Shown one piece after another: positions 15,746 to 25,511 of a DNA stretch of 64,000 nt. Position numbers and translations under genes: made by a program. The DNA lies in the NCBI GenBank assembly GCA_965197635.1, contig CBDANN010000005.1, positions 1 to 64,000 of the forward strand, given 5' to 3'. The stretch is from Bin87 sp965197635 (lineage in GTDB: Bacteria; Chloroflexota; Dehalococcoidia; Lucifugimonadales; UBA3495). Every line of letters begins with the position of its first letter. Within the stretch, counting starts at the first letter, position 1. The notes beneath the pieces were generated by a model. It was not told where the DNA came from, made no database searches, and saw only the letters and a program-made list of their open reading frames with translations.

Positions 15746-16230
15746 CTTGGGGATACACCACTCCTTCTTCTGCCACGGCTTGAGTTCGTTTTTTTGAGCA
15801 TCTGGCGCACCGTCTCCAGGGAGATGCTATCGGCAAACTCCAACTCCACCACCTGGTCGGCCAACAACTGGAGTGTCCAGTGCGTGTGCCCTTCGGGCGC
15901 GGCGCGGCACGCAATGGCGATCAGGTGCGCTTCCTGCTTGCCGTCCAGCTTGCGCTCCTGGCCCGGCCGCGGTCGGTCATTGCTGGCGGCCTCAAGTCCT
16001 TCCTCCACGTACCGCTTCCGCGCTCTGGCGACCGTGGCCGCGTTGACCAACAGCACAGCGGCTATCTCACGGTCCCGAAGCCCCTGGTCAGCCTTGAGCA
16101 GCGACAGCGCACGCTTCACGGTGCGCACTGACGCCTTGCCGCGCTGGGACACCTCATTGAGACGGGAGCGTTCGGCCTCGGTCAGCTCTACTTTATACTT
16201 GATGGCAGCCATGGCTGGGCACTTCCTCAC
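15742..16230 (-). CDS. IS630 transposase, N-terminal helix-turn-helix part (orfA)
   Basis: A 162-aa frame with two helix-turn-helix segments (RDREIAAVLLVNAATVARARKRY and LQLLADQVVELEFADSISLETVRQML-like). Its natural sequence ends at LKKT, where CTCAAAAAAACG (seven A) occurs near 15790. A -1 slip there joins it to orfB as LKKNELKPWQKKEW. It overlaps orfB by 4 bases in the other frame. The same heptamer occurs at the same place in the lineage B copy at 49724-50993, which supports programmed frameshifting. Confidence 0.8.
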   Translation of the reverse strand: MRKCPAMAAIKYKVELTEAERSRLNEVSQRGKASVRTVKRALSLLKADQGLRDREIAAVLLVNAATVARARKRYVEEGLEAASNDRPRPGQERKLDGKQEAHLIAIACRAAPEGHTHWTLQLLADQVVELEFADSISLETVRQMLKKTNSSRGRRRSGVSPR

Positions 16231-16297
16231 ACAAAGATCATGCCCAAGTATGGCTGCTTTCTTATATTCTTACAAATCTACCTGGCAACGGTACTAG

Positions 16298-16314
16298 TAC
16301 TACAGTCGCGCTTG
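16298..16314. repeat. Solitary IS701-type terminal sequence
   Basis: TACTACAGTCGCGCTTG preceded by CTAG is identical to the left end of the IS701 copy at 33101. The sequence diverges afterwards, so this is a leftover end. From here to 16539 no gene is visible. Confidence 0.6.
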
Positions 16315-16539
16315 TGATGAAGGTTTCTGGCGATGGGATGGTCGCGGCGGCGAGAATGGATTCTGCCGACAGGTGCATAATCTCCCAACTCAGTAGGCCA
16401 TGCGCGCTCCCATGACATTCTGGAGATCGACAATGGATCCGTTCCTGATCGTCATGCCAGACGCGCAGAAGTTTGACGCCAACCGCACGCTGACGAGGGC
16501 GCCTCTGTCATTATTCCATGACGGGAATGTAATTAGCTC

Positions 16540-16902
16540 ATGCCGTGGCAGGTGGAATACACGGACCAGTTCAAGGAGTGGTGGGACACCCTGCGCGGCG
16601 AACAGCAGGAGGACCTGACGGCTACTGTGGAACTGCCGATGGCGCGTGGATCCACATTGCCGTATCCCTATTCGTCGAGGATAGTCACTTCGCGGCGCAA
16701 CCACATGAGAGAGCTCAGGACGCAGAGCGGGGGTGAGCCGCTACGCACGTTCTACGCTTTTGATCCCAGGCGGGCGTCCATCCTGTTGATAGGAGGGATC
16801 AAGACCGGGAACGACCGGTTCTACGAAGAGTACGTGCCCATTGCCGACCGGCTGTACGACGACCATCTCAACGAGCTGCGCGAGGAGGGCATCATTCCAT
16901 GA
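16540..16902 (+). CDS. higB: HigB/RelE-like (Gp49 family) toxin
   Basis: A 120-aa protein with the pattern of the phage-derived Gp49/HigB-like group: MPWQVEYTDQFKEWWDTL, then VELPMARGSTLPYPYSSRI, NHMRELRTQSGGEPLRTFYAFDPRRASILLIGGIKTG and a C-terminal helix. These proteins cleave ribosome-bound mRNA. Toxin precedes antitoxin, as in higBA operons, and the stop overlaps the next start by 4 bases. The fold is fully represented, so the toxin is probably functional. Confidence 0.88.
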   Translation: MPWQVEYTDQFKEWWDTLRGEQQEDLTATVELPMARGSTLPYPYSSRIVTSRRNHMRELRTQSGGEPLRTFYAFDPRRASILLIGGIKTGNDRFYEEYVPIADRLYDDHLNELREEGIIP

Positions 16903-17246
16903 GCGGACGACATCAGTTCCAGGACCTGACCGAGGGTTTCACGCCGGAACGCCGGCGGAAGGTCGAAGCGAAGCAGGCCGAGCTGCTGGCGGAAATGCCC
17001 CTGCGAGAACTGCGCCAGGCCATGGCCCTCACCCAGCAGGATCTGGCGGATCGCTTACGGGTGAACCAGCCCGCAGTGGCGAAGCTGGAACAGCGAACCG
17101 ACATGCACATCTCGAGCCTGCGTTCCTACGTCGAGGCGATCGGCGGGCAATTGCGCATTGTGGCATCGTTCTCCACCGGGGAGGTGGCCATCACCAACTT
17201 CTCCAGCGTGTCGGAAGCGGAAACTACTGCCGGGGCCGAGGCCTGA
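16899..17246 (+). CDS. higA: HigA-like XRE-family antitoxin
   Basis: A 115-aa protein. Residues about 37-90 form an XRE helix-turn-helix (LRQAMALTQQDLADRLRVNQ, then AVAKLEQRTDMHISSLRSYVEAIGG), typical of HigA. It should neutralise the HigB toxin encoded just upstream and repress the operon. It overlaps both neighbours by one to four bases (ATGA upstream, TGATG downstream), giving a tightly coupled operon. Confidence 0.88.
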   Translation: MSGRHQFQDLTEGFTPERRRKVEAKQAELLAEMPLRELRQAMALTQQDLADRLRVNQPAVAKLEQRTDMHISSLRSYVEAIGGQLRIVASFSTGEVAITNFSSVSEAETTAGAEA

Positions 17247-17503
17247 TGCACATGCCCACCTACAGCATCAGTGAAACGAAGGCCCGCCTCAGTCAGATAC
17301 TCAGGGACCTGACTCGTGGCGAGGAGACGATCATCACGCGCCGGGGACAGCCGTGCGGCCGGATCACCGCGGTAGATGCCAGCGCCGACGACAGACCCTC
17401 TCTTGCCACGTTGCGGGGCGCTCTTGCTGACTTCCCGACGCTGACTTCCAGGACAGCAGGGCCACGCCCATGGCAAGAGCACGGAGGCCACGATGACCAA
17501 TGA
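17246..17503 (+). CDS. Phd/YefM-type antitoxin
   Basis: An 85-aa protein. MPTYSISETKARLSQILRDL and GEETIITRRGQPCGRITAV match the N-terminal DNA-binding part of Phd/YefM antitoxins, which pair with Doc, YoeB or PIN toxins. Its start overlaps the HigA stop (TGATG). No matching second toxin follows; the next frame is a zinc-ribbon protein. It may be an orphan antitoxin recruited to the higBA operon. Confidence 0.8.
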   Translation: MHMPTYSISETKARLSQILRDLTRGEETIITRRGQPCGRITAVDASADDRPSLATLRGALADFPTLTSRTAGPRPWQEHGGHDDQ

Positions 17504-17792
17504 TCAGGCACGCCGTTTCGCCGAATGGCAGGACAGCCTGACCTTTGACATACTGGAGCAGTCGATCCCGGCCATCGCCGACGACCTGGCCGACTGGTAC
17601 TGCCGCAACCACCAGCCCGCGCTGGACCCGGCGTCATTCCCGGAAGCGTTGCGCGCCGCCCTGCTGCGGTGAATATGCGCTTGGTGCGGCGAACGGATCC
17701 CGGCCGGCCACGCCTTCGACACCCGGGCCGGTGAGCTGAAGGCCTACGGGCCGACGTGCTGCGACCGCATCAACGAAGCGCACGGAGTTTGA
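17493..17792 (+). pseudogene. Zinc-ribbon protein interrupted by an in-frame TGA
   Basis: The frame starts MTNDQARRFAEWQD and overlaps the Phd gene by 11 bases. It reads 59 residues to a TGA at 17670-17672, then continues in the same frame as ICAWCGERIPAG and YGPTCCDRINEAHGV with two Cys pairs (CAWC, CC). A 100-aa helical plus zinc-ribbon protein is the likely original, with CGA to TGA as the simplest cause. Recoding of UGA is possible but unsupported. The sequence belongs to no family I recognise. Confidence 0.6.
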
Positions 17793-17807
17793 CCCGGCTT
17801 TGCCGCC

Positions 17808-19635
17808 ATGGACATTCACGACGAAATCACCATCCCCGGCCAAATGGCCCGCCACGGCGAGACGCCCGCCTGGCTGGCCGACAGCCCGGCGTGGCCCTCA
17901 GGGAGGTGCAGAAACCCAGTACAACGTGCGCCGCTTCCTGTCCAACCTGGCGTTCCTCATCCTGGACGAGGCCCACACCTACGACGGCGCGCTGGGCACC
18001 CACTGCCTCTACCTGCTGCACCGGCTGCAGCAGAAGCGCAAAGAGCTGATGGCGCAGTTCGAGCCCCTGCGCGTCATCGCGGCCAGCGCCACCATCCACA
18101 ATCCGGCCCTGCTCCTCGAGACCCTCACCGGTCTGCCCTTCCAGGTGGTGGACGACCGGTACGACGGCAGTCCCCGCGCCGAGCTCACCGTGCAGCACGT
18201 CGTCGGGCGAGAGCCCCACGACGAGGGCTGGCGGGACCTGCAGGCGGCAGTTCGGGAAGTGATCAACGACCATCCCGACCAGTCGTACATTGCCTTCGTG
18301 GACGACCGGCAGTTGGCGGAACGGTCCGCTGCGGGCATCGAGGCGGCACGCAGCATCACCGAGGACGCCATCATCGTGGAGTCACGGGACGCCATGGCGT
18401 ATCGTTCGGGGCTGATGCGCCGGGAGCGCATTGAGGAGGCGCTCCCGGCCGGAGATATTCGAGGGCTGGCCAGCACCAGCGCCATGGAGATGGCATCGAC
18501 ATCCCCGATCTGCAGGTGGGCTTCAACCTGGGACTGCTCCACTCGGTGGGGAAGGTCAGGCAGCGCGCCGGACGGGTGGGACGAACCGGCCCGGGCCGGT
18601 TCATCATGGTGGCGCCGCGCCACGCCTTCCAATTCCACGAGGACAGCCTCGAAAACTATTGGCAACAGCCGGTGGAGCCGGCCCGGCTCTATCCAGCCAA
18701 TCCCAACATCAAGAACACCCACGGCCGCTGCCTGGCCAAGGAGACCGACCTCAACGGCATGGAGCGTGCCATCCCGTCGCCCACCGACGCCTGGCTGGAA
18801 CAACTGCCCCAGACGCTCCAGGAGATCGCCCGCGGCGACCACTACGCGCCGGAGTTCCAGACGGGAGACCCGCAGCAGCCCCACCGCAACGACATCAGGG
18901 ACGCTGCCGACGGGCGCGCGCATCGTGCAGATCATGTCCGGCGGAGGGACGGAGCTGCTCACCAGCGAGGTGACCCGAAGGGAGGCCGCCCGGGATGCCT
19001 ATCCCCTGGCCACCTACTTCCACGCCAAGCAGTCCTATACCGTTGAGGGCTGCGGGAGTCCGGCGAGGATACGGTGATCACGGCGCGGCACGCTCCGCCC
19101 CGGGAGACCCGGCCCATCATCCGGAGCGGCGCCACCGTCACGCTGCAGCAGCCCAGGGTGTCCACACTGGGCCATTTGGAATACTGCACCCGCTCCCAGG
19201 CGGTGGCCTGGGAGCGGATCGTGGGCTGCTCCGTACGCGAGCCGGGCGACGGCGAGTGGCGGGACGTACACTACGGCGTCCAGGGCATTACCGAGGTGGC
19301 TTCCAACCTGCGCACCACGGCCACGGTGATCATCATCTGGGAGGACTGGTTCGACGACGCCAGCGCCCGGCGGGACGTGGCCCGCGCCCTGCGGACGGTG
19401 ATGTGCAGCCGGGAGGCCATCCATGCCGACGACATCCGCACCACCCTCCAGAACGTCCAAGTAGTCCGGGACGGCCGCAGCAGCGAGGTGGACCGCGCGG
19501 TGGTCATCTGGGACAAGGTGGGCGGCGGGTTGGGATTGTCGAAAGCCATTGCCGACCACCTGGGCCGGTACACCCAGGCGCTGCTGGAGATTGCCCGCCA
19601 GCCGGGACAGCGCTCGGAAAGGGAAAGACTACTCA
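17808..19635 (+). pseudogene. Degraded MrfA/YprA-like DEAD/DEAH helicase
   Basis: The start MDIHDEITIPGQMARHGE fits an N-terminus. An internal deletion near 17900 removed the first RecA domain with Walker A. Remaining motifs are spread over several frames: LAFLILDEAHTYDGALGTH (DEAH box, about 17965), VIAASATI (motif III), then, after a shift near 18480, LQVGFNLGLLHSVGKVRQR and AGRVGRTG (motif VI). Frames shift again near 18890 and 19070. The last part (VVIWDKVGGGLGLSKAIADHL) is DUF1998-like. The end is cut by the IS5 element at 19636. MrfA-type helicases act in DNA repair, and relatives occur in defence loci. Confidence 0.75.
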
Positions 19636-20497
19636 GAGCCTGTTTACAATCTTTTTAGGATTAGCACCGTGAAGGCGAGCACCACCATTTGCAGGCTGGT
19701 ATTGAGCTTTCTTTCACAGTTCTTCCAGAGCCGGCGGCACTTTTCCAGCCAGGCGAATGACCGCTCCACCACCCATCGTTTCGGCAGCACCACGAAGGTG
19801 TGCAGTTCGTTGCGTTTCACCACTTCCACCGCGGCTCCCAATATGCCTTGCACTGCAGCAGCAAAGGGCTTCCCGGTGTAACCACCGTCCACCAACACAT
19901 TCTGGACCCGGTTGAGGTCGGACCGGTTTTCGTCAAACATCGCCAAAGCCCCCGCCCGATCGGTAACGTCGGCGGTAGTCACCTGTATCGCATGGGGCAA
20001 TCCTTGCGTGTCCACCGCGATATGACGCTTGCTTCCGGACACCTTTTTGCCCGCGTCATAGCCCTTCTGCTCGGCGGTGTCCGTGTTCTTGACGCTCTGG
20101 GAGTCCACGATGCAGCAGCTGGTCTGCTCTTCCCTCCCATTGCTTTGTCGGGCCTCGCCAACCGATTTTTTTTAGGACTTGTTCCAGAATGGAATCCTGC
20201 TCCGGGTCGGGCTGCTCGCTCCATTGCCGGAAATACTGGTAACAAGTGCGCCAATCGGGGAAGTCCGCCGGCAGCATTCGCCACTGGCAGCCGCTTTTCA
20301 GGAGATACAGCACGCCGCAGAAAACGTCATACAAGTCCACAATGCGGGGCTTGGTCCGGCGTCGGGCCGACTTCAGCGTGGGCAGAATACGGGCGAATTG
20401 CTCCCTACTGATGTCGCTGGGATAGGAATGAGACATGATTACCCCTCCCCTGATAATAGTCTCAGCTTAACCTATTTCAGAGATCGTAGACAGGTTC
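19636..20497 (-). mobile_element. IS5 family element (copy A)
   Basis: The ends GAGCCTGTTTACAATCT and (complement) GAACCTGTCTACGATCT are imperfect inverted repeats of about 17 bp. It carries one transposase gene in two frames and truncates the helicase pseudogene. Confidence 0.8.
19644..20436 (-). pseudogene. IS5 family transposase in two frames (A8 run)
   Basis: The N-terminal frame starts MSHSYPSDISREQFARILP and has LLKSGCQWRMLPADFPDWRT. The C-terminal frame has VDSQSVKNTDTAEQKGYDAG, RNELHTFVVLPKRWVVERSF and AWLEKCRRLWKN with the DDE residues. The frames meet at CTAAAAAAAATCGG near 20168. Loss of one A joins them. This could be programmed slippage, as in some IS5 subgroups, or an inactivating or sequencing indel. 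Confidence 0.8.
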
Positions 20498-20901
20498 TTA
20501 GCGAAAGATATCGCCAAGGAACAGCAGCGGCAACTTATTTTTGAATCGGCGTTCCCTGTCGGACCGGGACGACATACCAAAGAGCCGTGCCTGGTACGGA
20601 TAAGGTTGTGATCGACAAGGCCGCTTATGACGCCTGTCGCGACCCGAACGAATATCGTCCTCCCAAGACGTAGCGTCGCCAACTACCTACGCAGGCCAGT
20701 GAGGACCGAGTTGGTTCGCTCAACGGTCGTTGCGTAATCCAGGCCAACTCGTCCGCAATCACCCTTCGCTTGCCGGGGCGGAGTTCATTAGCAACTCTGC
20801 CATTCCAGGCCCGAACCGGTCTCGCGCTGCGCTTATGTGCAGGAGTGAAGACCAGCACTGCTGCGCGAATAATGGCAGACTTTACCGCAAAGTCGGACTT
20901 T
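20498..20901. other. No supportable gene
   Basis: Only short competing frames on both strands, none with a clear start signal or family pattern. It may be decayed sequence left after the IS5 insertion. Confidence 0.5.
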
Positions 20902-21513
20902 CTAACTGATGGCCAACATAACAGCCTGGCCCGTGGGACTTGGGGGCGACCTGTACAGTTGTACGGCGTGTCTGTTCAACGCAGCTTGTAAGCGCCGGCG
21001 GGCAGTAAGTGGCCAGTTGGTTCTTTGGGTATTGTGCTGGTAAACGGCAATATGATTGCGTTCGGGAGCTGCAGCGTGAAGGCAGGAAAGTTCCTGAAGG
21101 GTGATGTGTTCGCGGGCAGGGCTCACGCTTTCTGGCTCAAGCCCGGTGTCGGGGTCAAAAAACCAAAGTGTCGGCGAAGTTGACCCCACGATTGCTTCGC
21201 GGACTTTTCGGAAATAGTCGTCGCGCGATCCATGGGTGAACAGATCGGGCCAGATCTCGATGGCGATACCGGAATCGGTGGCGAGTGATCTCACGCCGTT
21301 GATTTTGCGAAAGTGGTCAGCAACCCAAGGGGCGAGGTCGCTGTCCCTTGCCGTTGCTCCGGGCGCCCTGTTCAGGTCTGGGTATCCGTGGTGTGCTTGG
21401 TCTGTCCACATGGCGACGTGAACGATACGCTCAACGTCATTGAAGTAAGCGATCTCCAGTAAAATCGCCCATTTGGTGATGTCGGGGTCATCGCCGTACC
21501 ACTCCATTCGCAT
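20902..21513 (-). CDS. Unknown protein, possibly 5'-truncated by IS630
   Basis: A 203-aa frame with natural composition: MEWYGDDPDITKWAILLEIA, then HVAMWTDQAHHGYPDL, SPTLWFFDPDTGLEPESVS and HITLQELSCLHAAAPERN, and YQHNTQRTNW. The FDPDTGLE...YQH pattern loosely recalls methyltransferase-like proteins that read out an Asp-Pro acidic loop. No catalytic assignment is made. The ATG lies 2 bases from the TAAACC end of the IS630 at 21516, so the original gene may have extended further upstream. Confidence 0.6.
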   Translation of the reverse strand: MRMEWYGDDPDITKWAILLEIAYFNDVERIVHVAMWTDQAHHGYPDLNRAPGATARDSDLAPWVADHFRKINGVRSLATDSGIAIEIWPDLFTHGSRDDYFRKVREAIVGSTSPTLWFFDPDTGLEPESVSPAREHITLQELSCLHAAAPERNHIAVYQHNTQRTNWPLTARRRLQAALNRHAVQLYRSPPSPTGQAVMLAIS

Positions 21514-21515
21514 AC

Positions 21516-22755
21516 TAAACCAAAGCCAGGGTGAAATGCGCAGACGCGTGGGGTAAATTGGTGAGGCAATTAGGTTAGACGATCGCTGGGGTCGCGAGGG
21601 GTGTGATGATGGGAGTTAGAGATATGGACCGGTCTCTGGAACGGTGGGAGATGGGAACCAAGGACCGGCGGCGGCGGATGATCTTGGCGCCCACGCCCCG
21701 GGAACGGGAAAGGTGGTACGCAATGCTGCTGCGGGCCCAGGGCCTGACGGCGGCGGCCACGGCGGCGGCACTGGAGCGGGACCCGCACACGATAGGGCGA
21801 TGGGCGTCGGCCTTTGGGGAGGGCGGGCCAGCGGCACTGCTATTCGAGCCGACCGGCGGTTCCCCCCCGCCCTTGACCAGACGCAGCAGGCGGAGTTGAC
21901 AGGGGCAGTGCAGCAACCGCCGTCAGCATCGGGCATCGCAATGGCCAACTGGTATTGGAAGGTGGTCAGGCTGTTTGTCTCGGAACGGTTTGGCGTCAGC
22001 CTCGGCGGCAGCAGTTGCCTGAATTAGCTGCACCGTCTGGGATGCAGTTTCAAACGTCCCCAGAAGCGGTTGGTCAAGGCCAATGAGTCCAAGCGTGCGG
22101 CCGTCGTGGCGGAGTATGCCGTCCTGAAGGAGGAGGCCCAACGGACCGGAGCCAAGGTATTCTTTGCCGACGCGGCCCATTTCCGTGCCGATGCCGAACT
22201 GCGTGGCAAGTGGGTGCTGAAAGGGGAACCCGCCCTGGTGGACTCGACCAGCCCGCGGTACGGAGCGCAGGCCAGCTACTACTCGGCAGTGTGTTTGGAG
22301 ACTGGCGCGGTGGAGTGGATGCAGCTTGCAGGGAACAGCAACAGCGCAACGTCGGCAGCCTTCCTGGAACAGTTGCGGGAGCGGCACGACGGGCGGCTGA
22401 ATGTGATCTGGGACAACGCGCCAGCGCATCGAGGCGAGGCGGTGAGGGAGTACCTGCGGACGCCGGGCCTGAACCTGAGACTGGTGAACCTGCCGGGATA
22501 CCGCCCGGACTGCAACGGTGACGAGGCCATCTGGGGCGGGGCGAGAGCGGAGGCCACCGGCAATCTGTGCTTGGGGAGCCGGGCGGCAGTACGGGAGGGG
22601 GTCGGCGACTTCCTGAACGGGCTGGCCAGCCGAAAGGCCGAGGTGAGGCGGCGCTGCCGGACGGTGCTGCAATCAAGGGCCGAAGCACTCCTGAGCGACT
22701 CCCGGCCCGATTCCCGCCGTCCGGCAAATGCACATCCCGCCTTGGCTTCGGTTTA
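21516..22755 (+). mobile_element. IS630 family element (lineage C, copy 0)
   Basis: Inverted ends TAAACCAAAGCCAGGGTGAAA and (complement of the right end) TAAACCGAAGCCAAG-type, with TA at both edges. It is the same lineage as the elements at 31864 and 42427. It abuts a partial lineage B IS630 at 22757. Confidence 0.85.
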
Positions 22756-22756
22756 G
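21603..22756 (+). pseudogene. IS630 transposase (lineage C) with a nonsense codon
   Basis: OrfA (21603-21899) is a helix-turn-helix region that ends at TRRSRRS. OrfB follows in the -1 frame, with GGTTCCCCCCCGC (seven C) at the junction near 21858. OrfB has FADAAHFRADAE, VIWDNAPAHRG and CNGDEAIWG as the DDE triad. After SSCLN a TAG replaces the TAC (Tyr) found in the sister copies (22025-22027), so this copy is dead. Otherwise it is full length. Confidence 0.85.
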
Positions 22757-23427
22757 TACTGGTCAATTTAGGAATTGCAGGGATAGAGGCGATGGAGTTT
22801 GGAGCGGGCATCCTGGGCGCTGAAGCGCCAGTTGATGGTAGCCTGGACGGCGTTACGCCGGATCTCATAGGCGTCGATGGCTCCAGCCAGTGTCACGTCG
22901 TCGCCATGGCGTCCTCGGAGGCAGTCTCGGGCCAAGACGCTGAATTCAATCTCGGCCATATTGAGCCAACTGGCGTGTTTGGGAGTGTGGTGAAACTCCA
23001 GGCGTTTCACGATGCGGCGGGCTTCGGCGGCGGGAAAGGTCTCGTAGAGAGAAGCCATGCGGTGGGTGTTCAGGTTGTCGAGGACGACGCGGATCACGGG
23101 AGCGTGGGGGTAGGCTGTGTCCACCAGCCACTGCATCTGGTGGGCGAAGTCGGCCATGGTGCGCCGCTGGGTGATGGCCACGTGGCGCCAGCCAGCCAGG
23201 GGTTCGCAGGTCAGGAAGATGTTGCGGGTGCCAGCGCGGCGGTACTCGTAGTCCTGCCGCCGAGGTCGTCCCGGTTGGGCGGGCAGCGGTTCTCTCACGT
23301 CGGCCAGCAGTTGAGTGGAAGTCTCGTCAAAGCACACCACCGGTCGGTCTGGATCGTAGGGCTCAGCGTACAGATCCAGCACGTCCTCCATGGCCGCCAC
23401 GAATTCACCGCCTACCTTTGCTAGACT
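22757..23427 (-). mobile_element. Truncated IS630 element (lineage B)
   Basis: Its left end TACTGGTCAATTTAGGAATT matches the 49724-50993 element. The sequence stops near 23420 where the DDE_5-type element begins, so the helix-turn-helix half is lost. Confidence 0.8.
22768..23400 (-). pseudogene. IS630 transposase catalytic half only (lineage B)
   Basis: A 210-aa frame with all three catalytic motifs (VVCFDETSTQLL, IRVVLDNLNTHRM, NMAEIEFSVLARDCL). It lacks the N-terminal DNA-binding part, which in this lineage is encoded upstream and joined by an A7 frameshift; that part was removed by the neighbouring IS. It cannot act alone. Confidence 0.85.
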
Positions 23428-24835
23428 TTCCGCATTTCAAGCGGCGTAAGCAAGGGAATCCACAAGTCGATGGTACAGAGCGACGGGAAGTTCCTGCGTG
23501 TCGGGGTTGCTGGCCGACAGTGAGAAACCTTCTGACGCCAGCCACAGGTGGCGTCTCACCAGGGCGATGGCGTCCACGAAAGTCGGCGACGGTTTGTCGT
23601 ACCAGGCGGCGGTGCGCTGGGTGATGGGATGTTGTTTCTGCAAGGCATGGGCGGCCAGAGTGGTCCAGGAGAAGAGACCCAGCAGAGCGGGCGTGGTGCG
23701 GGCGATGGACAAATCCGACCACTGGCGCTGGGTCTCCATGCCCAGGTGGGTGCGCACCTCCTGGAAGGTGACCTCCAGTTGCCAGCGCAGGACAAACCAT
23801 TCCAGGATCTGGGTCGGGTCCGCCGCCGGGTCGGTGCAGAGCAGTGCCTGGGGAACGAAGGTGCCCTGGGGGTCTCGGATCAACACCCAACGGAGGAGGA
23901 CCGGCGGCTTGCCGGAGCGGTACCAGACTGCGGTTTGGGAGGTGAGTTCCACGATGCGGATGGTTCCGTCATACCAGGCCACCTCGGCGCTGGCCCAAGT
24001 CACCTGAGGGTGGTCGAGCAGTGTTTTCAGCGATGGTCGTCGGGGACCTTTCAGCGCCGGCCGACCATTCTGACCCGGCTGACGAGGCGGCGCTGGCGCG
24101 TAGCGGGCGGCGTCCAGGCGCAATCTGGCGATCAGGGTAACGGGTTCACGCAGGGACTGGCAGCAGTGGAGCAAGTCCAGCACGGCGCAGCAGCATGACC
24201 ATCTGCCGGGCCCAGTCGGTGAGCTTCTGGTGCCGGCGTCCCTGTCGCTGGTAGTACCGGGACGAGGGCGCCAGCACGGTGAGCACCGGCAAGGCCCAAC
24301 GGCGTCCCGCCCAGGGCACCTGTCCCAGCCACATCAGGGAGATCCAGCGCAGGCCACTGGCCTTGACCAGTTGGTGACGACTGGAACGCACCGCGTCCCG
24401 GTAGATGCCCCGAGCCTTGATCTTGGGACCGCGACGCCGTTCCAGGGTTTCCCGATTGGTAAAAGGATCGTATGCCGAAGATCAACGGCCCGTCGCTCTG
24501 ATCCAGGTGCTGGAGCAAAAGTACCAGCAGGACACGTGCCACCCCACGGGACGACCACACCACCCGATTGAGCACCTCGTGGTAGCGGGCGTAGTCGCGC
24601 TGGTCGCTGCGTCCCATGACGCGGAGCGCCGCGGCCGCGGTGCGTTGACCAGGGGTCAGGATCGCTCCCACCAGCAGGAGCTGGGCCTTCTGCCAGGTCG
24701 GGTTGGTGAACAGCGTGGCGAAGGGAAGCAGAACGGCTACAATGGCATCGGGCAGGGTGAGCATGGCTGGGCCTTCTGTGAGAAGTGGGGTCAGGCCAGC
24801 TTACCCTGCCTTTATACTTTTTCTAAATTTTGCGT
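23428..24835 (-). mobile_element. DDE_5/IS701-like element, decayed copy
   Basis: Homologous over its length to the intact gene at 41009-42373. Terminal repeats could not be defined with confidence here. The element lies between the truncated IS630 and a truncated IS1380. Confidence 0.65.
23437..24764 (-). pseudogene. DDE_5-type transposase, at least two frameshifts
   Basis: The start MLTLPDAIVAVLLPFATLF aligns to the intact relative at 42373. The frame is lost after LIFGIRSF and resumes as VKASGLRWISLMWLGQVPWA (about 24350), then shifts again near 24170, with loss of the segment that holds the second acidic motif. The last part, MLDLLHCCQSLREPVTL to DSLAYAA, is intact and includes RWQLEVTFQEVRTHLGMETQ. 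No active product is expected. Confidence 0.8.
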
Positions 24836-25511
24836 AAACTCCAGCTTGGGGCTGGCCAAGGAGGGTGCCCGCCGGCACAACTACGCCAGCCAGCGGGGCT
24901 ATCACCCATTGCTGGCCATCGCCGCTGGCACCGGCGACGTGCTGATGGCGCGGGTTGCGCCAGGGACGGGCCAACACCGCGCGCGGCGCGGCGCACTTCC
25001 TGCGTGAAACCATCAGCCGAGTGCGCTACGCCGGAGCCACCGGACCACTCACGGTGCGGGCCGACAGCGGCTTCTACACCCACGCCATCGTCGCCGTCTG
25101 CCGGAAGATGAAGGTCCGCTATTCCAGCACCGTCCGCCAGCACCAGAGCGTGCGGAACATCATCGAGGCCATACCCGAGGCGGACTGGACGCCCATCCCG
25201 TACTGGATGGAAGGCGCCGCCGACGTGGCCGAGGCTGAATACACTCCCTTCCAGAATGAGCCCGACGCAGCGCCGGCCCGCCTCATTGTGCGACGAGTGA
25301 AACCCACGCCCGGGTCCCAGCTGGCCCTTTTCGTCAACTACAGCTATCACGCCTTCATCACCGACCGGGACGGCGATACGCTGGAACTGGAGGCCGACCA
25401 TCGCCGCCACGCCGAGATCGAGAACGCCATCCGCGACCTCAAGTATGGCGTGGGCTTCAACCACCTGCCGTCGGGACGCCTTCCCGCCAACACCGCCTCG
25501 CTGGCGGTGCA

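Larger units (their letters stand above)
15088..16293 (-). mobile_element. IS630 family element (lineage A), TA-flanked
   Basis: TACCGTT at the left and AACGGTA at the right are the outer inverted repeats, with TA at each edge, as expected for IS630/Tc1-type insertion. It sits between the right end of IS701 copy A and a solitary IS701-type end at 16298. Exact edges are ambiguous because CTAGTA repeats on both sides. Confidence 0.75.

Noticed and set aside
17493..17792. UGA recoding (selenocysteine or alternative code)
   Set aside because: No SECIS-like structure was noticed, and other genes use TGA as a normal stop. One C-to-T change is simpler.
13072..19635. A DISARM defence system
   Set aside because: DrmA/DrmB-like pieces are not collinear, no methylase or PLD gene is present, and the second helicase already has its own DUF1998-like end.
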